The translations under genes and the position numbers were made by a program. From Actinoplanes regularis (GTDB lineage Bacteria > Actinomycetota > Actinomycetes > Mycobacteriales > Micromonosporaceae), in contig NZ_FZNR01000033.1 of the NCBI RefSeq assembly GCF_900188005.1, positions 1 to 64,000 on the forward strand: a stretch of DNA of 64,000 bases, written 5' to 3'. The notes beneath the pieces are model-generated. The model did no database searches. It saw only the letters and a list, made by a program, of their open reading frames with translations, and was not told where the DNA came from. Positions 51,129 through 59,637 of this stretch are shown here, piece after piece; within the stretch, counting starts at the first letter, position 1; each line of letters starts with the position of its first letter.

Positions 51129-51983
51129 TTAACTAATGCCGCGCCACGGGATCAGCCGCTCCTCGGCGATCCGCAGCAGGGCGTCGATGAGCAGGCCGGA
51201 GAGGCCGATGGCGAAGAGTCCGAGCACGACCACGTCGGTCTGGGAGTAGCGCTGGGCGTCGCGGATCATGCCGCCGATCCCGGGCACCCCGTTGATCGTC
51301 TCGGCAGCCACCACCGACGAGTAGGCGACGCCGACCGCCAGCCGGACCCCGGTGAAGATCTCCGGCAGCGCGCTGGGCAGCACCACGTCGCGGACCGTCT
51401 GCCAGCGCCCGGCGCCGAGCGCCCGCGCCGCCTCGACCAGGCCGGACGGCGCTCCGTGCACCGCGGCGGCGGTGGCGACCGCGACCGGTGGCAGCGCGGC
51501 GATCGAGAGCAGCCAGAGCTTCGGGGTCTCGTCGATGCCGAACCAGATGATGAAGAGGCTGAAGTAGGCCAGCGGGGGCAGCGCACGGACGAACGTGACC
51601 ACCGGCTCGGCGATCACCCGCAGCCAGCCGATCGTGCCGAGCAGGACGCCGATCAGCAGGCCGCCGGCGACGCCGATGGCCGAGCCGATCACGATCCGCC
51701 GGAGGCTGACGCCGAGGTGCTCGATGAGCAGGTGGCCGCTGTAGCCGCGTACGCCGTCGTGGGTCGTCGAGGTCAGGATCAGCTGGCGCCAGACCGCACC
51801 GGGCGACGGGATGAAGGCCGGGTTGTTAAGCACCCGGGCCGCGACCTCCCAGAGCAGGCCCAACGCGATCAGCGCCAGCAGCCGGAGGGCGATGCGGCGG
51901 CGCAGGCCGCCGCCCGGCGCGAGCGCCGGCGCGGGCTTGGCGGTGCCCTCCGGCGCGGAGACCGGGGCAAGCAAGGTGGTCAC
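51129..51983 (-). CDS. Sulfonate/taurine ABC transporter permease
   Basis: 284 aa from GTG 51983, with GGAG 6 nt upstream; the open frame further upstream lacks protein-like sequence. About six helices, and the inner-membrane permease motif EAARALGAGRWQTVRDVVLPSALPEIFTGVRLAVG with the conserved Gly (EAA loop). It is the SsuC/TauC type. First gene of the operon, sharing a 152-bp divergent upstream region with the amino-acid transporter operon. Confidence 0.92.
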   Translation of the reverse strand: MTTLLAPVSAPEGTAKPAPALAPGGGLRRRIALRLLALIALGLLWEVAARVLNNPAFIPSPGAVWRQLILTSTTHDGVRGYSGHLLIEHLGVSLRRIVIGSAIGVAGGLLIGVLLGTIGWLRVIAEPVVTFVRALPPLAYFSLFIIWFGIDETPKLWLLSIAALPPVAVATAAAVHGAPSGLVEAARALGAGRWQTVRDVVLPSALPEIFTGVRLAVGVAYSSVVAAETINGVPGIGGMIRDAQRYSQTDVVVLGLFAIGLSGLLIDALLRIAEERLIPWRGIS

Positions 51984-52017
51984 GGAAAACTCCAGGCAGG
52001 GGTACGTGGCGATGCTC

Positions 52018-52128
52018 GCTATTCCTATCGCACCGATGGACATAGGGGCAATACTGTCGGCCGCAACTTTCTCGTAAAACATATTCGACCGATAGGACTT
52101 GTGGGTAAGTGGCGAGGGTGCCTACCGT
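52018..52128. promoter_or_regulatory. Divergent control region of two nutrient ABC operons
   Basis: The element CGATAGGA-A/C-T occurs once toward each operon: plus strand at 52090-52099, minus strand at 52030-52021. Near it CCTAT and ATAGG form a further inverted pair (52024-52046). Toward the plus operon, TACCGT (52123-52128) stands 7 nt before GTG 52136 with TTGTGG 18 nt upstream, a leaderless promoter. The shared element may be a regulator site for co-induction by sulfur limitation. Confidence 0.5.
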
Positions 52129-52135
52129 CAGCGAC

Positions 52136-53047
52136 GTGAGCGTCCTATCCCCACCGCGATCCACCGGAACAGCCGGCGAGGAGACCACCGTGGTCCCCGC
52201 CCGGCATCCCTGGCGCTGGGCCGGAACCGGCCTGGTGCTGGTCCTGCTCGCGCAGTTCGCGCACGGCCTGACCACCAACCCCGGCTGGGACTGGCCCACG
52301 TTCGCCGGCTACTTCCTCGAGGAGTCGGTGCTGCGGGCGTTGCTGCTGACCATCGAGCTGACCGTGGCCGGCGCACTGCTCGGCTTCCTCGGCGGCATCC
52401 CGCTCGCGGCGATGCGACTGTCCCGCAACCCGGTCCTGGCGGCGGTGAGCTGGACCTACATCTGGGTGTTCCGCTCCGTGCCGCTCCTGGTCCAGCTGCT
52501 GTTCTGGGCCAACCTCGGCTACCTCTACGACCGCCTCCAGATCGGCGTGCCGTTCGGGCCCGGCTGGTCGTTCAGCACGACGAGCCTGATCAGCTCCTTC
52601 GGCGCGGCCCTGCTCGGGCTCGCACTGCACGAGGCCGCGTTCGCCGGCGAGATCATCCGGTCCGGGTTGCTCAGCGTCGACCAGGGCCAGCACGAGGCGG
52701 CCGCCGCGCTCGGTCTGCCCCGGCGCCGGCAGTTCTTCCGGATCGTGCTGCCGCAGGCGATGCGGGCGATCCTGCCGAACGCGGCAAACCTGCTGGTCAA
52801 CCTCTTGAAGAGCACGTCCATCGTGTACGTGCTGGCGATCGGCGAGCTGTTCTACCAGGTACAGGTGGTCTACGGCCGCAACGGGCGGGTCGTCCCGCTG
52901 CTGATGGTCGCCACCGTCTGGTACGTCATCCTCACCGCGCTCCTCTCCGTCCTGCAGTACTACGTGGAGCGGTACTTCGCCCGCGGCGCCCTGCGCACCC
53001 TGCCGCCCACCCCGTTCCAGCGACTGAGGGCGGCGATCCGCAGATGA
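52136..53047 (+). CDS. Polar amino acid ABC transporter permease
   Basis: 303 aa from GTG 52136, chosen for the -10 spacing; GTG 52109 and 52118 are alternatives. Helical permease of the HisM/GlnP class: TIELTVAGALLGFLGGIPLAAMRLS, TYIWVFRSVPLLVQLLFWANLGYL, and the EAA loop HEAAAALGLPRRRQFFRIVLPQAMRAILPN. One permease only, so a homodimer. First gene of permease-ATPase-binding protein-GNAT. Confidence 0.92.
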   Translation: MSVLSPPRSTGTAGEETTVVPARHPWRWAGTGLVLVLLAQFAHGLTTNPGWDWPTFAGYFLEESVLRALLLTIELTVAGALLGFLGGIPLAAMRLSRNPVLAAVSWTYIWVFRSVPLLVQLLFWANLGYLYDRLQIGVPFGPGWSFSTTSLISSFGAALLGLALHEAAFAGEIIRSGLLSVDQGQHEAAAALGLPRRRQFFRIVLPQAMRAILPNAANLLVNLLKSTSIVYVLAIGELFYQVQVVYGRNGRVVPLLMVATVWYVILTALLSVLQYYVERYFARGALRTLPPTPFQRLRAAIRR

Positions 53048-53799
53048 TCGAGCTGACCGGTGTGCACAAGTCCTTCGGCACCCTCGAGGTGCTGCGCGGC
53101 ATCGACCTGACCGTGCGCCCCGGCACGGTCACCGTGATCCTCGGCCCGTCCGGCTCCGGCAAGTCCACCCTGCTGCGCTGCGTCAACCACCTGGAAAAGG
53201 TCGACCGCGGCCTGGTCCGCGTCGACGGCGAGCTGATCGGCTACCGCCGGAGCGGCAACCGGCTGCACGAACTCAGCGAGCGGCAGATCCTCCGGCAGCG
53301 CGCCCGGATCGGCTTCGTCTTCCAGAACTTCAACCTGTTCCCGCACCTCACGGCGGTCGAGAACGTCGCGGAGGCGCCCATCTCGGCGCTCCGGAAACCC
53401 AGGATCGAGACGTACGAACGAGCCCACGCCCTGCTCGCCCGGGTGGGCCTGGCCGACAAGGCCGACGCCTACCCCCGGCAACTCTCCGGCGGTCAGCAGC
53501 AGCGGGTCGCGATCGCCCGGGCCCTCGCTCTCGAACCCCGGCTCATCCTCTTCGACGAACCCACCTCCGCCCTCGACCCGGAACTGGTCGGTGAGGTGCT
53601 CGACGTGCTGCGGGACCTCGCCACGGCCGGCACCACGATGATCGTGGTGACGCACGAGATCGGCTTCGCCCGGGAGGCCGCCGACACCGTGATCTTCATG
53701 GACGAGGGCCGGATCGTCGAGCAGGGCCCGCCCGCGCAGGTGCTCGACCATCCCCGGCACGACCGGACCCAGGCGTTCCTCTCCAAAGTCCTGATCTGA
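53044..53799 (+). CDS. Polar amino acid ABC transporter ATPase
   Basis: 251 aa, ATGA overlap with the permease. Walker A GPSGSGKST, VFQNFNLFPHLTAVENV (GlnQ hallmark), LSGGQQQRVAIARAL, ILFDEPTSALDPELVGEVL, VTHEIGFAREAADTVIFMDEGRIVEQG: complete GlnQ/HisP/TcyC-type ATPase. Confidence 0.95.
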   Translation: MIELTGVHKSFGTLEVLRGIDLTVRPGTVTVILGPSGSGKSTLLRCVNHLEKVDRGLVRVDGELIGYRRSGNRLHELSERQILRQRARIGFVFQNFNLFPHLTAVENVAEAPISALRKPRIETYERAHALLARVGLADKADAYPRQLSGGQQQRVAIARALALEPRLILFDEPTSALDPELVGEVLDVLRDLATAGTTMIVVTHEIGFAREAADTVIFMDEGRIVEQGPPAQVLDHPRHDRTQAFLSKVLI

Positions 53800-53816
53800 C
53801 GAAACAGGGAGACCCC

Positions 53817-54794
53817 GTGCGTACAAAATTGGCATTTGTCCTGTTCGCCGCGGCGGCGCTGAGCCTGACCGGCTGCGCCGCGCCGGACGAGAAACCGGCG
53901 GCCGCCGCGGCCGGGCCGTCCGGGGCGGCGGGCTCGGCGCTCAACCTCGGCCCCGAGCAGAACCGGATCGTCCCGGCCAAGGACGAGACGATCGCCGCCC
54001 TGGTCCCCGCCGACATCCGCGCGACCGGCAAGCTCACCATCGGCGTCGGCGCGGCCGGCTCGGGCTCGCCACCGCTGGCCTTCACCGCGACCGACAACAA
54101 GACGCTGATCGGCAACGAGCCGGACGTCGGCTACGCGGTCGCCGGCCTGCTCGGCCTCGAGCCGGTCATCGAGAACACCTCGTGGGAGAACCTCTTCATC
54201 GGCCTGGACAGCAGTAAGTACAACGTCGGCCTCTCCAACATCACCGTCACCGAGGAGCGCAAGCAGAGGTACGACTTCGCCACCTACCGCCTGGACAACC
54301 TGGCCTTCGTGGCGAAGAAGGAAAGCGGCTGGAAGGTGACCGGCCCGGCGGACGTGGCCGGGAAAAAGGTCGCGGTGAGCTCCGGCACGAACCAGGAGAA
54401 GATCCTGGTCGAATGGAGCAAGGAGGCCGAGAAGCAGGGCCTGAAGCCGGTCGACATCAAGTACTACCAGACCAACCAGGCCACCTACCTGGCGCTCGGC
54501 TCCGGCCAGATCGACCTCTACCTCGGGCCGAACCCGAGCGCCGCCTACCAGGTGTCGCTGAACGACAAGCTGGCGATCGTCGGCACCTACTCGGGCGCCG
54601 GAGCCTCCCTCCAGGGCAAGATCGCGCTGACCACGCAGAAGGGCAACGGGCTGGTGAAGGCGCTCGGCGCGGCGGTCGACAAGCTGATCGCCACCGGCGA
54701 CTACACCAGGATCCTGCAGCGCTGGAGCCTGACCGGCGAGGCGGTGGAGAAGTCCGAGATCAACCCGCCGGGCCTGCCGATCGAGGGCAAGTGA
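53817..54794 (+). CDS. Polar amino acid ABC transporter binding lipoprotein
   Basis: 325 aa from GTG 53817, with ACAGGGAGA upstream. Lipoprotein signal with Cys20 (LSLTGC), Ala/Pro linker, then a family 3 solute-binding fold: GKLTIGVGAAGSGSPPLAFTATDN, IGNEPDVGYAVAGLLGLEPVIENTSWENLFIGLDSSKYNVGLSNITVTEERKQRYDFATY, and GKKVAVSSGTNQEKI. The EPDVG in place of the usual E-x-D-L region, and the acidic/aromatic pocket, do not identify the amino acid. Cystine or an S-substituted cysteine would fit the neighbourhood. Confidence 0.92.
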   Translation: MRTKLAFVLFAAAALSLTGCAAPDEKPAAAAAGPSGAAGSALNLGPEQNRIVPAKDETIAALVPADIRATGKLTIGVGAAGSGSPPLAFTATDNKTLIGNEPDVGYAVAGLLGLEPVIENTSWENLFIGLDSSKYNVGLSNITVTEERKQRYDFATYRLDNLAFVAKKESGWKVTGPADVAGKKVAVSSGTNQEKILVEWSKEAEKQGLKPVDIKYYQTNQATYLALGSGQIDLYLGPNPSAAYQVSLNDKLAIVGTYSGAGASLQGKIALTTQKGNGLVKALGAAVDKLIATGDYTRILQRWSLTGEAVEKSEINPPGLPIEGK

Positions 54795-55483
54795 CCACCT
54801 CCCTCGGCTCCGACCGGGCGCTCGACAGCCCGGCCTGGCACTCCCTGCACGGTGAGCACGCCCGGTTCGCCCAGGTGCACGGCCGGGCGGCGCGGTACCA
54901 CAGCGACGTGTCCCCGTTCCACGCGCTCGCCGACCCGGACGACCCGCGCTCCTGGGACGACCTGGCCGCCCTGGTCGCGCCGGTCGAACCGGTGGTGCTC
55001 GCCGGGTTCGGCGAGCGGCCGGGGCCCGGCTGGCAGGTGGCCCACAGCGGCGCCGGCGTCCAGCTCATCGACGTCGCGCTGCGAGCCGAGCCGGACCCGG
55101 AGGCGGTGGTGCTGACCGCGGAGGACGTGCCGGAGATCCTCGACCTGATCGGCCGCACCCAGCCCGGCCCGTACCTGCGGCGGACCATCGAGCTCGGCAC
55201 CTACCTCGGCCTGCGCCATCGGGGCGACCTGATCGCGATGGCCGGGGAGCGGCTGCGCCCGCCCGGGTTCACCGAGATCAGCGCGGTCTGCACCGATCCG
55301 GCCCACCGCGGCCGGGGCCTGGCGACCCGGCTGATCCGGGCGGTCGCGGCCGGGATCCGGTCCCGGGGTGAGACGCCGTTCCTGCACACCGGGGCGGCCA
55401 ACACCGGCGCGATCCGGCTCTACGAAAAACTCGGGTTCGAGCTGCGCAGGACCGTCGACTTCACGGCCTACCAGCGAGCATGA
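54791..55483 (+). CDS. GNAT family N-acetyltransferase (FR47-like)
   Basis: 230 aa from GTG 54791 (GTGA overlap with the binding protein gene). The C-terminal half is the GNAT domain: GDLIAMAGERLRPPGFTEISAVCTDPAHRGRGLATRLIRAVAAGIRSRGETPFLHTGAANTGAIRLYEKLGFELRR, with the acetyl-CoA loop HRGRGLATR. The N-terminal half is the extension usual for FR47-like members. Tight coupling to an amino-acid transporter suggests it acetylates the imported amino acid. Confidence 0.9.
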   Translation: MTTSLGSDRALDSPAWHSLHGEHARFAQVHGRAARYHSDVSPFHALADPDDPRSWDDLAALVAPVEPVVLAGFGERPGPGWQVAHSGAGVQLIDVALRAEPDPEAVVLTAEDVPEILDLIGRTQPGPYLRRTIELGTYLGLRHRGDLIAMAGERLRPPGFTEISAVCTDPAHRGRGLATRLIRAVAAGIRSRGETPFLHTGAANTGAIRLYEKLGFELRRTVDFTAYQRA

Positions 55484-55490
55484 GCCCCGG

Positions 55491-57020
55491 TCACCCCAGG
55501 ACGGGCAGCGTGCGTTCGGCCGTCAGGATCTGATCGCGGCCCGCGTGTTTGGCCCGGTACAACGCCTCGTCGGCGTGGCGCAGCAGGTCTTCGGGGCAGT
55601 CGGTCGCGGTCAGTTGCGCCACGCCGCCACTGAAGGTGACGTTCAGCGTGCCGAGGTGCGTGTCGACCGCCGTGGTGGCGCACTGCCGGCGCCACCGGTC
55701 GGCGCGCTCGGCCGCGGCCCGTGCGTCGACACCCGGCAGGACGACCACGAACTCCTCGCCGCCGTAACGGGCCACCAGGTCACCCTCCCGGACCGACCCG
55801 GTCAGCTGCCGGGCCAGGTCGACGAGCACCTGGTCGCCGACCGCGTGCCCGTACCGGTCGTTGACGGCCTTGAAGTGGTCCACATCGATCATCACGATCG
55901 ACAGCGGCTCGCCGGCCGAGGCCGCGGCACGGACCCGCGCGTCCAGCGCCGTGGTCAGGTACCGCCGGTTGAACACCCCGGTGAGACCGTCTCGCACGGC
56001 CTGGTCGGTCAGTTCGGCACGCAGCCGCTCCAACTCGGTGACGTCCCGGACCACCACGACGCTGCCGGGGCAACTGCCGTCGGCCGCCTCGATCTGGACG
56101 ACCCGGAAGTCGTACACGTCCCCCGAGGCACCGTGGATGGTGCTCTGCCCCGCGTCGACGACCATGGCGGAGAAATGCGGGTCGACGACGTCCTGCCACT
56201 GCTTGCCGATGACGGCCCCGCACGCCGGGTTCACGACGGCGAGCAGCTTGGCGGCCGCCGGGTTGACGTCGAGGAACCGGCCGTTCGGATCCAGCACCAT
56301 CACGGCGTCACTGAGCGCCGAGATGACCTGCGCATAGGTGACCGGCACCGGCTCGGAGTTCACCCCGGAGCGGTCGGTCCACCACCACACGACCCCGGTG
56401 ACCAGGAACAGCAACGGGGTCACATCGAGCCGCTGGATGTTCACGTGGAGAAAGACCGTCACCAGGTTGCCCGCCGTCGGCGCGACGCCACCGGCCAGGA
56501 ACCACCAGTACACCCGCCGCTGGCCACGGACCGCCCGGCGCAGCGCCCGGACCACCAGCACCGCGCCGGCCGTCAGGAGGCCGTAGCAGTACAGGGTGTG
56601 CACCCAGTAGGCGGCGCTGGGGTACACGGTGATCCCGTAGTCGACGGCCGTGTCGACCTTGCTGTAGAAGGTGTGGTGCCACGGATCGGTGGCGAGGACG
56701 GCCATCAGCAGCACCGGCTGGATCAGCAGAAGCGCGGGCCGCAGCTTCCGGACTTCCGAGAGGAGCATGCTGCGCCAGAAGGAACCCGCGACAACCATTG
56801 CCACGCCGGGGAACATCGCATAATTGAAGATCAGCGCCAGTACGGGCGTCGGGGCCGCGAGGCAGCAGGCCTGAGCCAGCGACCATTCCGCCGCGCCGGC
56901 CATGATGAGACTCAGCGGAAGGGCCAGAGGCGTCTGGAGCCGCCGCCGATACGTCACCACCGCGTACAGCACGGCGATCAAGCCGGCTGCCGTGTACAGA
57001 ACGACCAACGCAGTCCGCAC
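55491..57020 (-). CDS. 7TM-PAS-GGDEF diguanylate cyclase
   Basis: 509 aa from GTG 57020; AAGGAGG 6 nt upstream is an excellent ribosome site, so longer frames are rejected. Seven helices in about residues 1-215 form an N-terminal sensor. PAS at about 235-340 (SDAVMVLDPNGRFLDVNPAAAKLLAV). GGDEF at about 345-505 with DGLTGVFNRRYL, DVDHFKAVNDRYGH, and GGEEF near 419-423. The inhibitory site REGD lies exactly five residues before GGEEF, so product inhibition is expected. An active c-di-GMP synthase. Convergent with the GNAT gene. Downstream, in the same direction, no co-transcribed gene. Confidence 0.94.
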   Translation of the reverse strand: MRTALVVLYTAAGLIAVLYAVVTYRRRLQTPLALPLSLIMAGAAEWSLAQACCLAAPTPVLALIFNYAMFPGVAMVVAGSFWRSMLLSEVRKLRPALLLIQPVLLMAVLATDPWHHTFYSKVDTAVDYGITVYPSAAYWVHTLYCYGLLTAGAVLVVRALRRAVRGQRRVYWWFLAGGVAPTAGNLVTVFLHVNIQRLDVTPLLFLVTGVVWWWTDRSGVNSEPVPVTYAQVISALSDAVMVLDPNGRFLDVNPAAAKLLAVVNPACGAVIGKQWQDVVDPHFSAMVVDAGQSTIHGASGDVYDFRVVQIEAADGSCPGSVVVVRDVTELERLRAELTDQAVRDGLTGVFNRRYLTTALDARVRAAASAGEPLSIVMIDVDHFKAVNDRYGHAVGDQVLVDLARQLTGSVREGDLVARYGGEEFVVVLPGVDARAAAERADRWRRQCATTAVDTHLGTLNVTFSGGVAQLTATDCPEDLLRHADEALYRAKHAGRDQILTAERTLPVLG

Positions 57021-57191
57021 TTTCCGCCTCCTTCCCGCCGTTGGCACCGGCAAAAATCGGAGCGCGGGAGGGCAAACTGAGCAGACCCCTTGACAATCAC
57101 GGTGCGACCCAGGCGACATCCCGGGCGTACGGATCCCGTTGTCTTGCAACACTGGCGGCGCTGGCCCGCGGCTGGGCCTCGTCGCGAGTGG

Positions 57192-57362
57192 TCAAAGGAA
57201 CAGGTTGAGGAGGGCGACGCCCATACCGAACACCGCCGTCGCCGCGGATCCGCAGGCGGTCAACGCCTGCAGCGAGCTACCGCCGCGGGACCGCCAGGTG
57301 TAATAGATCACGACCGCGCACAACGCCGAGGACAGCAGAATGACCAGCACCCAGGCGATCAT
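57192..57362 (-). CDS. 56-aa two-helix membrane protein coupled to the GntR gene
   Basis: MIAWVLVILLSSALCAVVIY begins the protein. A first helix (residues 3-22), a short basic loop YTWRSRGGSS, and a second helix (about 32-56, ending in LLNLFL) make it a tiny integral membrane protein. Its ATG overlaps the GntR stop (ATGA at 57359-57362), which argues it is real and translated with the regulator. Codon positions are GC3-rich and free of stops for the full 57 codons. No family known to me; it may modulate a transporter or the regulator. Confidence 0.72.
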   Translation of the reverse strand: MIAWVLVILLSSALCAVVIYYTWRSRGGSSLQALTACGSAATAVFGMGVALLNLFL

Positions 57363-58252
57363 CGGCGTGCCCTGGCGTGCGTCTCCCGGCTGCCTCTGCG
57401 ATCCAGCAGGACCTGATCGATCAGCGGCTGGTATCTCGACCTCTCACTGGTGCTCCAGCGCAGATCCTCGAACGCTCGAGCGAGCCCGGCCTGCAGGTAC
57501 GGGTTGGCGAGCCCGGAACCGAACCCGATGAGGATGGCCTGCGTGAAGACCTCCGCGGCGTCCGCGTTGCGCTGCACGATCGCCTTTCCCTGCGCGACGT
57601 GGAGGACCATCGCCTCGGGCAGCGGGACGTCGGGGAACGCCAGGCCCGCGGTGTCCTCCAGGCCGCCGCGCCGGCCGAGCCGCTTCCAGAGCAGCTTCGT
57701 GATCATCGGCTCGAACGCGTGGATGACCGGGTTCCCGGACGCCCGCAGGATCAATCCGTGGTACCGGGCGTCGGCCTCACCGAAGTCGCGCCAGTGCTGC
57801 GCGAAGCCGTCGGACTGCTCATAACCCAGGGTGAAGATCTTCCGGGCCAGGCCGATGATCGCGTCGTACTGCTGGGGCAGGATGCGGGCGGCCGCGGTTC
57901 GGGCCGCGGCCGTCTCGACGCCGATCCGGACCTCGTGGAGCATCTCGAGGGCGCCGAGTTCCTCGGCGTCCAGCAACCAGTCGTGCAGTTCGAGATCCAG
58001 GTAGTTCCAGTTCTCCCGCGGCTGGACGACGGCCCCGGTGCGCTGCCGGCTCCGGATCACGTTCTTTGCCGCCAGGGTACGGACCCCCGCCGTCGCGCTG
58101 TTCTTCGTGACCCCGAGAGCTTCGGCCACCTGTTCGACGGTGACCACCGCCCCGACGTCGAGGACGCCCAGGCCCTCGATCTCCTCCCCGGAGATGAGGG
58201 CGCCCACCAGGCGTCCGGCGACGCCCGCTGTGGATGGCCTGTCTTCGTTCAC
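57359..58252 (-). CDS. GntR family regulator with FCD domain
   Basis: 297 aa from GTG 58252 (VNEDRPSTAGVAGRLVGAL), with GAGGGG about 8 nt upstream. Winged HTH at residues 20-90 (TVEQVAEALGVTKNSATAGVRTLAAKNVIRSRQRTGAVVQPRENWNYLD). A FadR-type FCD domain follows (LHEVRIGVETAAARTAAARI; DFGEADARYHGLILRASGNPVIHAF), with Asp and His residues able to bind a metal and carboxylate ligand. Located between the two amino-acid/LLM gene groups, it is the best candidate regulator of the LLM operon. Confidence 0.9.
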   Translation of the reverse strand: MNEDRPSTAGVAGRLVGALISGEEIEGLGVLDVGAVVTVEQVAEALGVTKNSATAGVRTLAAKNVIRSRQRTGAVVQPRENWNYLDLELHDWLLDAEELGALEMLHEVRIGVETAAARTAAARILPQQYDAIIGLARKIFTLGYEQSDGFAQHWRDFGEADARYHGLILRASGNPVIHAFEPMITKLLWKRLGRRGGLEDTAGLAFPDVPLPEAMVLHVAQGKAIVQRNADAAEVFTQAILIGFGSGLANPYLQAGLARAFEDLRWSTSERSRYQPLIDQVLLDRRGSRETHARARR

Positions 58253-58397
58253 GAGCAAGCCCCTCTCTTCTGTCGCGTGCACTCCTCGCCAGGAGCGCCC
58301 TGCCCGGGAGCGGGCAGGGCTCGTCCTGAAAACGGCGTGACATCGACAGAAGTTGCGGGCAACCGCAGCGATTTTCCAAGATTTTATTGCGTTATAA

Positions 58398-58435
58398 ATT
58401 ACCGAGCGAGTCGAAAGTCGAGCCATCTCGGTAAT
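58398..58435 (-). terminator. Hairpin ending the LLM operon
   Basis: ATTACCGAG (58398-58406) and CTCGGTAAT (58427-58435), perfect 9-bp arms with an inner TCGA/TCGA pair. On the minus strand it is followed by TTTATAACG. It lies 79 nt past the last LLM gene, in a 260-bp AT-richer gap (58253-58513) that also holds the GntR promoter. Confidence 0.72.
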
Positions 58436-58513
58436 AAGAGCCAGTTAATGCGGGTAATACACGGCCGACTGGGCTCAAAAAATCGCCGTCCGCTTCGAGT
58501 TGGTCGCGAAATG

Positions 58514-59632
58514 CTATCCCGCCCACTCCTTGGCGAGCAGTTCGAAGGAGCGGACCCGGTCGGCGTGCCGATGGGTGATCGTGGTGACCAGCAGTTCGTC
58601 GGCGCCGGTGACCCGGCGCAGCGTCTCCAGCTTCGCCACGACCGTGGCCGGGGAGCCGACGAACTGGGTCGCGACCCGGTCGGCGACGAGCGCGCGGTCG
58701 TGGTCGGTCCACTCGAACGCGGCGGCCTGCTCCTCGCTGGGGAACGGGACCGCGCCGAGCCCGGTGCGGATGCTGCGGACCCAGAGGGCGTACGGCGCGG
58801 CCAGCCGCCGCGCGGTCTCGTCGTCCTCGGCGACCACCACGTCGGCCGAGACCATCAGGTGTGGCTCGCTCAGCGTCGCCGACGGCACGAACGACTCCCG
58901 GTACGCCCGCGCCGCCTCCACCACCTTGGCCGGCGCGACGTGGTAGTTCGCGGCGAACGGCAGCCCCCGGGCGCCGGCCGTGCGCGCGCTCTCACCGCCG
59001 CTGCTGCCCAGCAGCCAGACCTGCAAATCGGCGCCGGCGCCGGGGACCGCGGTCACCTCGTTGCCCTTGCCGTCCGGGTACGGCCCGGCGAGCAGGCCGT
59101 CGATCTGGTCGAGGATCTCGTTGAGCGCGAGCGGTTCGGCGCCGGGCTGCGACAGCAGGCTGCTCACGAGCGCGGTCCGCTCGGAGGCGAAGATCGGTGC
59201 CCAGGAGAACGGCTTCGGGATCAGCAGCCCGTCGATGATCTGCTCCTCGGCGGGCTCCGCGGCCGAGGCGGCGGCACGCAGCGCCTCCTTCTTGGCCTGG
59301 CCGGAGCGGCCCAGCCCGAGGTCGAACCGGCCCGGGTAGAGCGCGTCGAGCAGCCCGAACTGCTCCACGATGGAGAGCGCCGTCTGATGGCCGGTCTGCA
59401 CGGCGCCGGAGCCGAGCCGGATGTGCTCGGTGACCGCGGCGATCTGACCGAGCAGCAACGCCGGCTGCGCCGACGCGACCCCTGGGGTGAAGTGATGTTC
59501 GGCGACCCAGTACCGGTGGTAGCCGAACTGCTCGGCGCTGCGCGCCAGATCGAGGGTGCGGCGCAGGGCGTCGCCGACGTCGCCGCCCGCGACAAGCGGG
59601 GCGAGATCCAGGATCGAGAGGGGTACGGACAT
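58514..59632 (-). CDS. LLM class flavin-dependent oxidoreductase (MsnO8/YtmO-like)
   Basis: 372 aa. Luciferase-like barrel of the group that starts LSILDLAPLVAGGDVGDALRRTLDLARSAEQFGYHRYWVAEHH. Then GSGAVQTGHQTALSIVEQFGLLDALYPGRFDLGLGR, VWLLGSSGGESARTAGARGLPFAANYH and VATQFVGSPATVVAKLE. Uses reduced flavin and O2 (or F420 less likely). Its closest look is to YtmO/YwcH-type enzymes, one of which (CmoO) acts in Bacillus S-alkylcysteine salvage. Last gene of the operon, 5 nt after the previous one. Confidence 0.9.
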   Translation of the reverse strand: MSVPLSILDLAPLVAGGDVGDALRRTLDLARSAEQFGYHRYWVAEHHFTPGVASAQPALLLGQIAAVTEHIRLGSGAVQTGHQTALSIVEQFGLLDALYPGRFDLGLGRSGQAKKEALRAAASAAEPAEEQIIDGLLIPKPFSWAPIFASERTALVSSLLSQPGAEPLALNEILDQIDGLLAGPYPDGKGNEVTAVPGAGADLQVWLLGSSGGESARTAGARGLPFAANYHVAPAKVVEAARAYRESFVPSATLSEPHLMVSADVVVAEDDETARRLAAPYALWVRSIRTGLGAVPFPSEEQAAAFEWTDHDRALVADRVATQFVGSPATVVAKLETLRRVTGADELLVTTITHRHADRVRSFELLAKEWAG

Positions 59633-59637
59633 CGGCT

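Noticed and set aside
51984..52135. SAM or other riboswitch in the divergent ABC region
   Set aside because: No conserved riboswitch core recognised, and the plus-strand gene appears leaderless.
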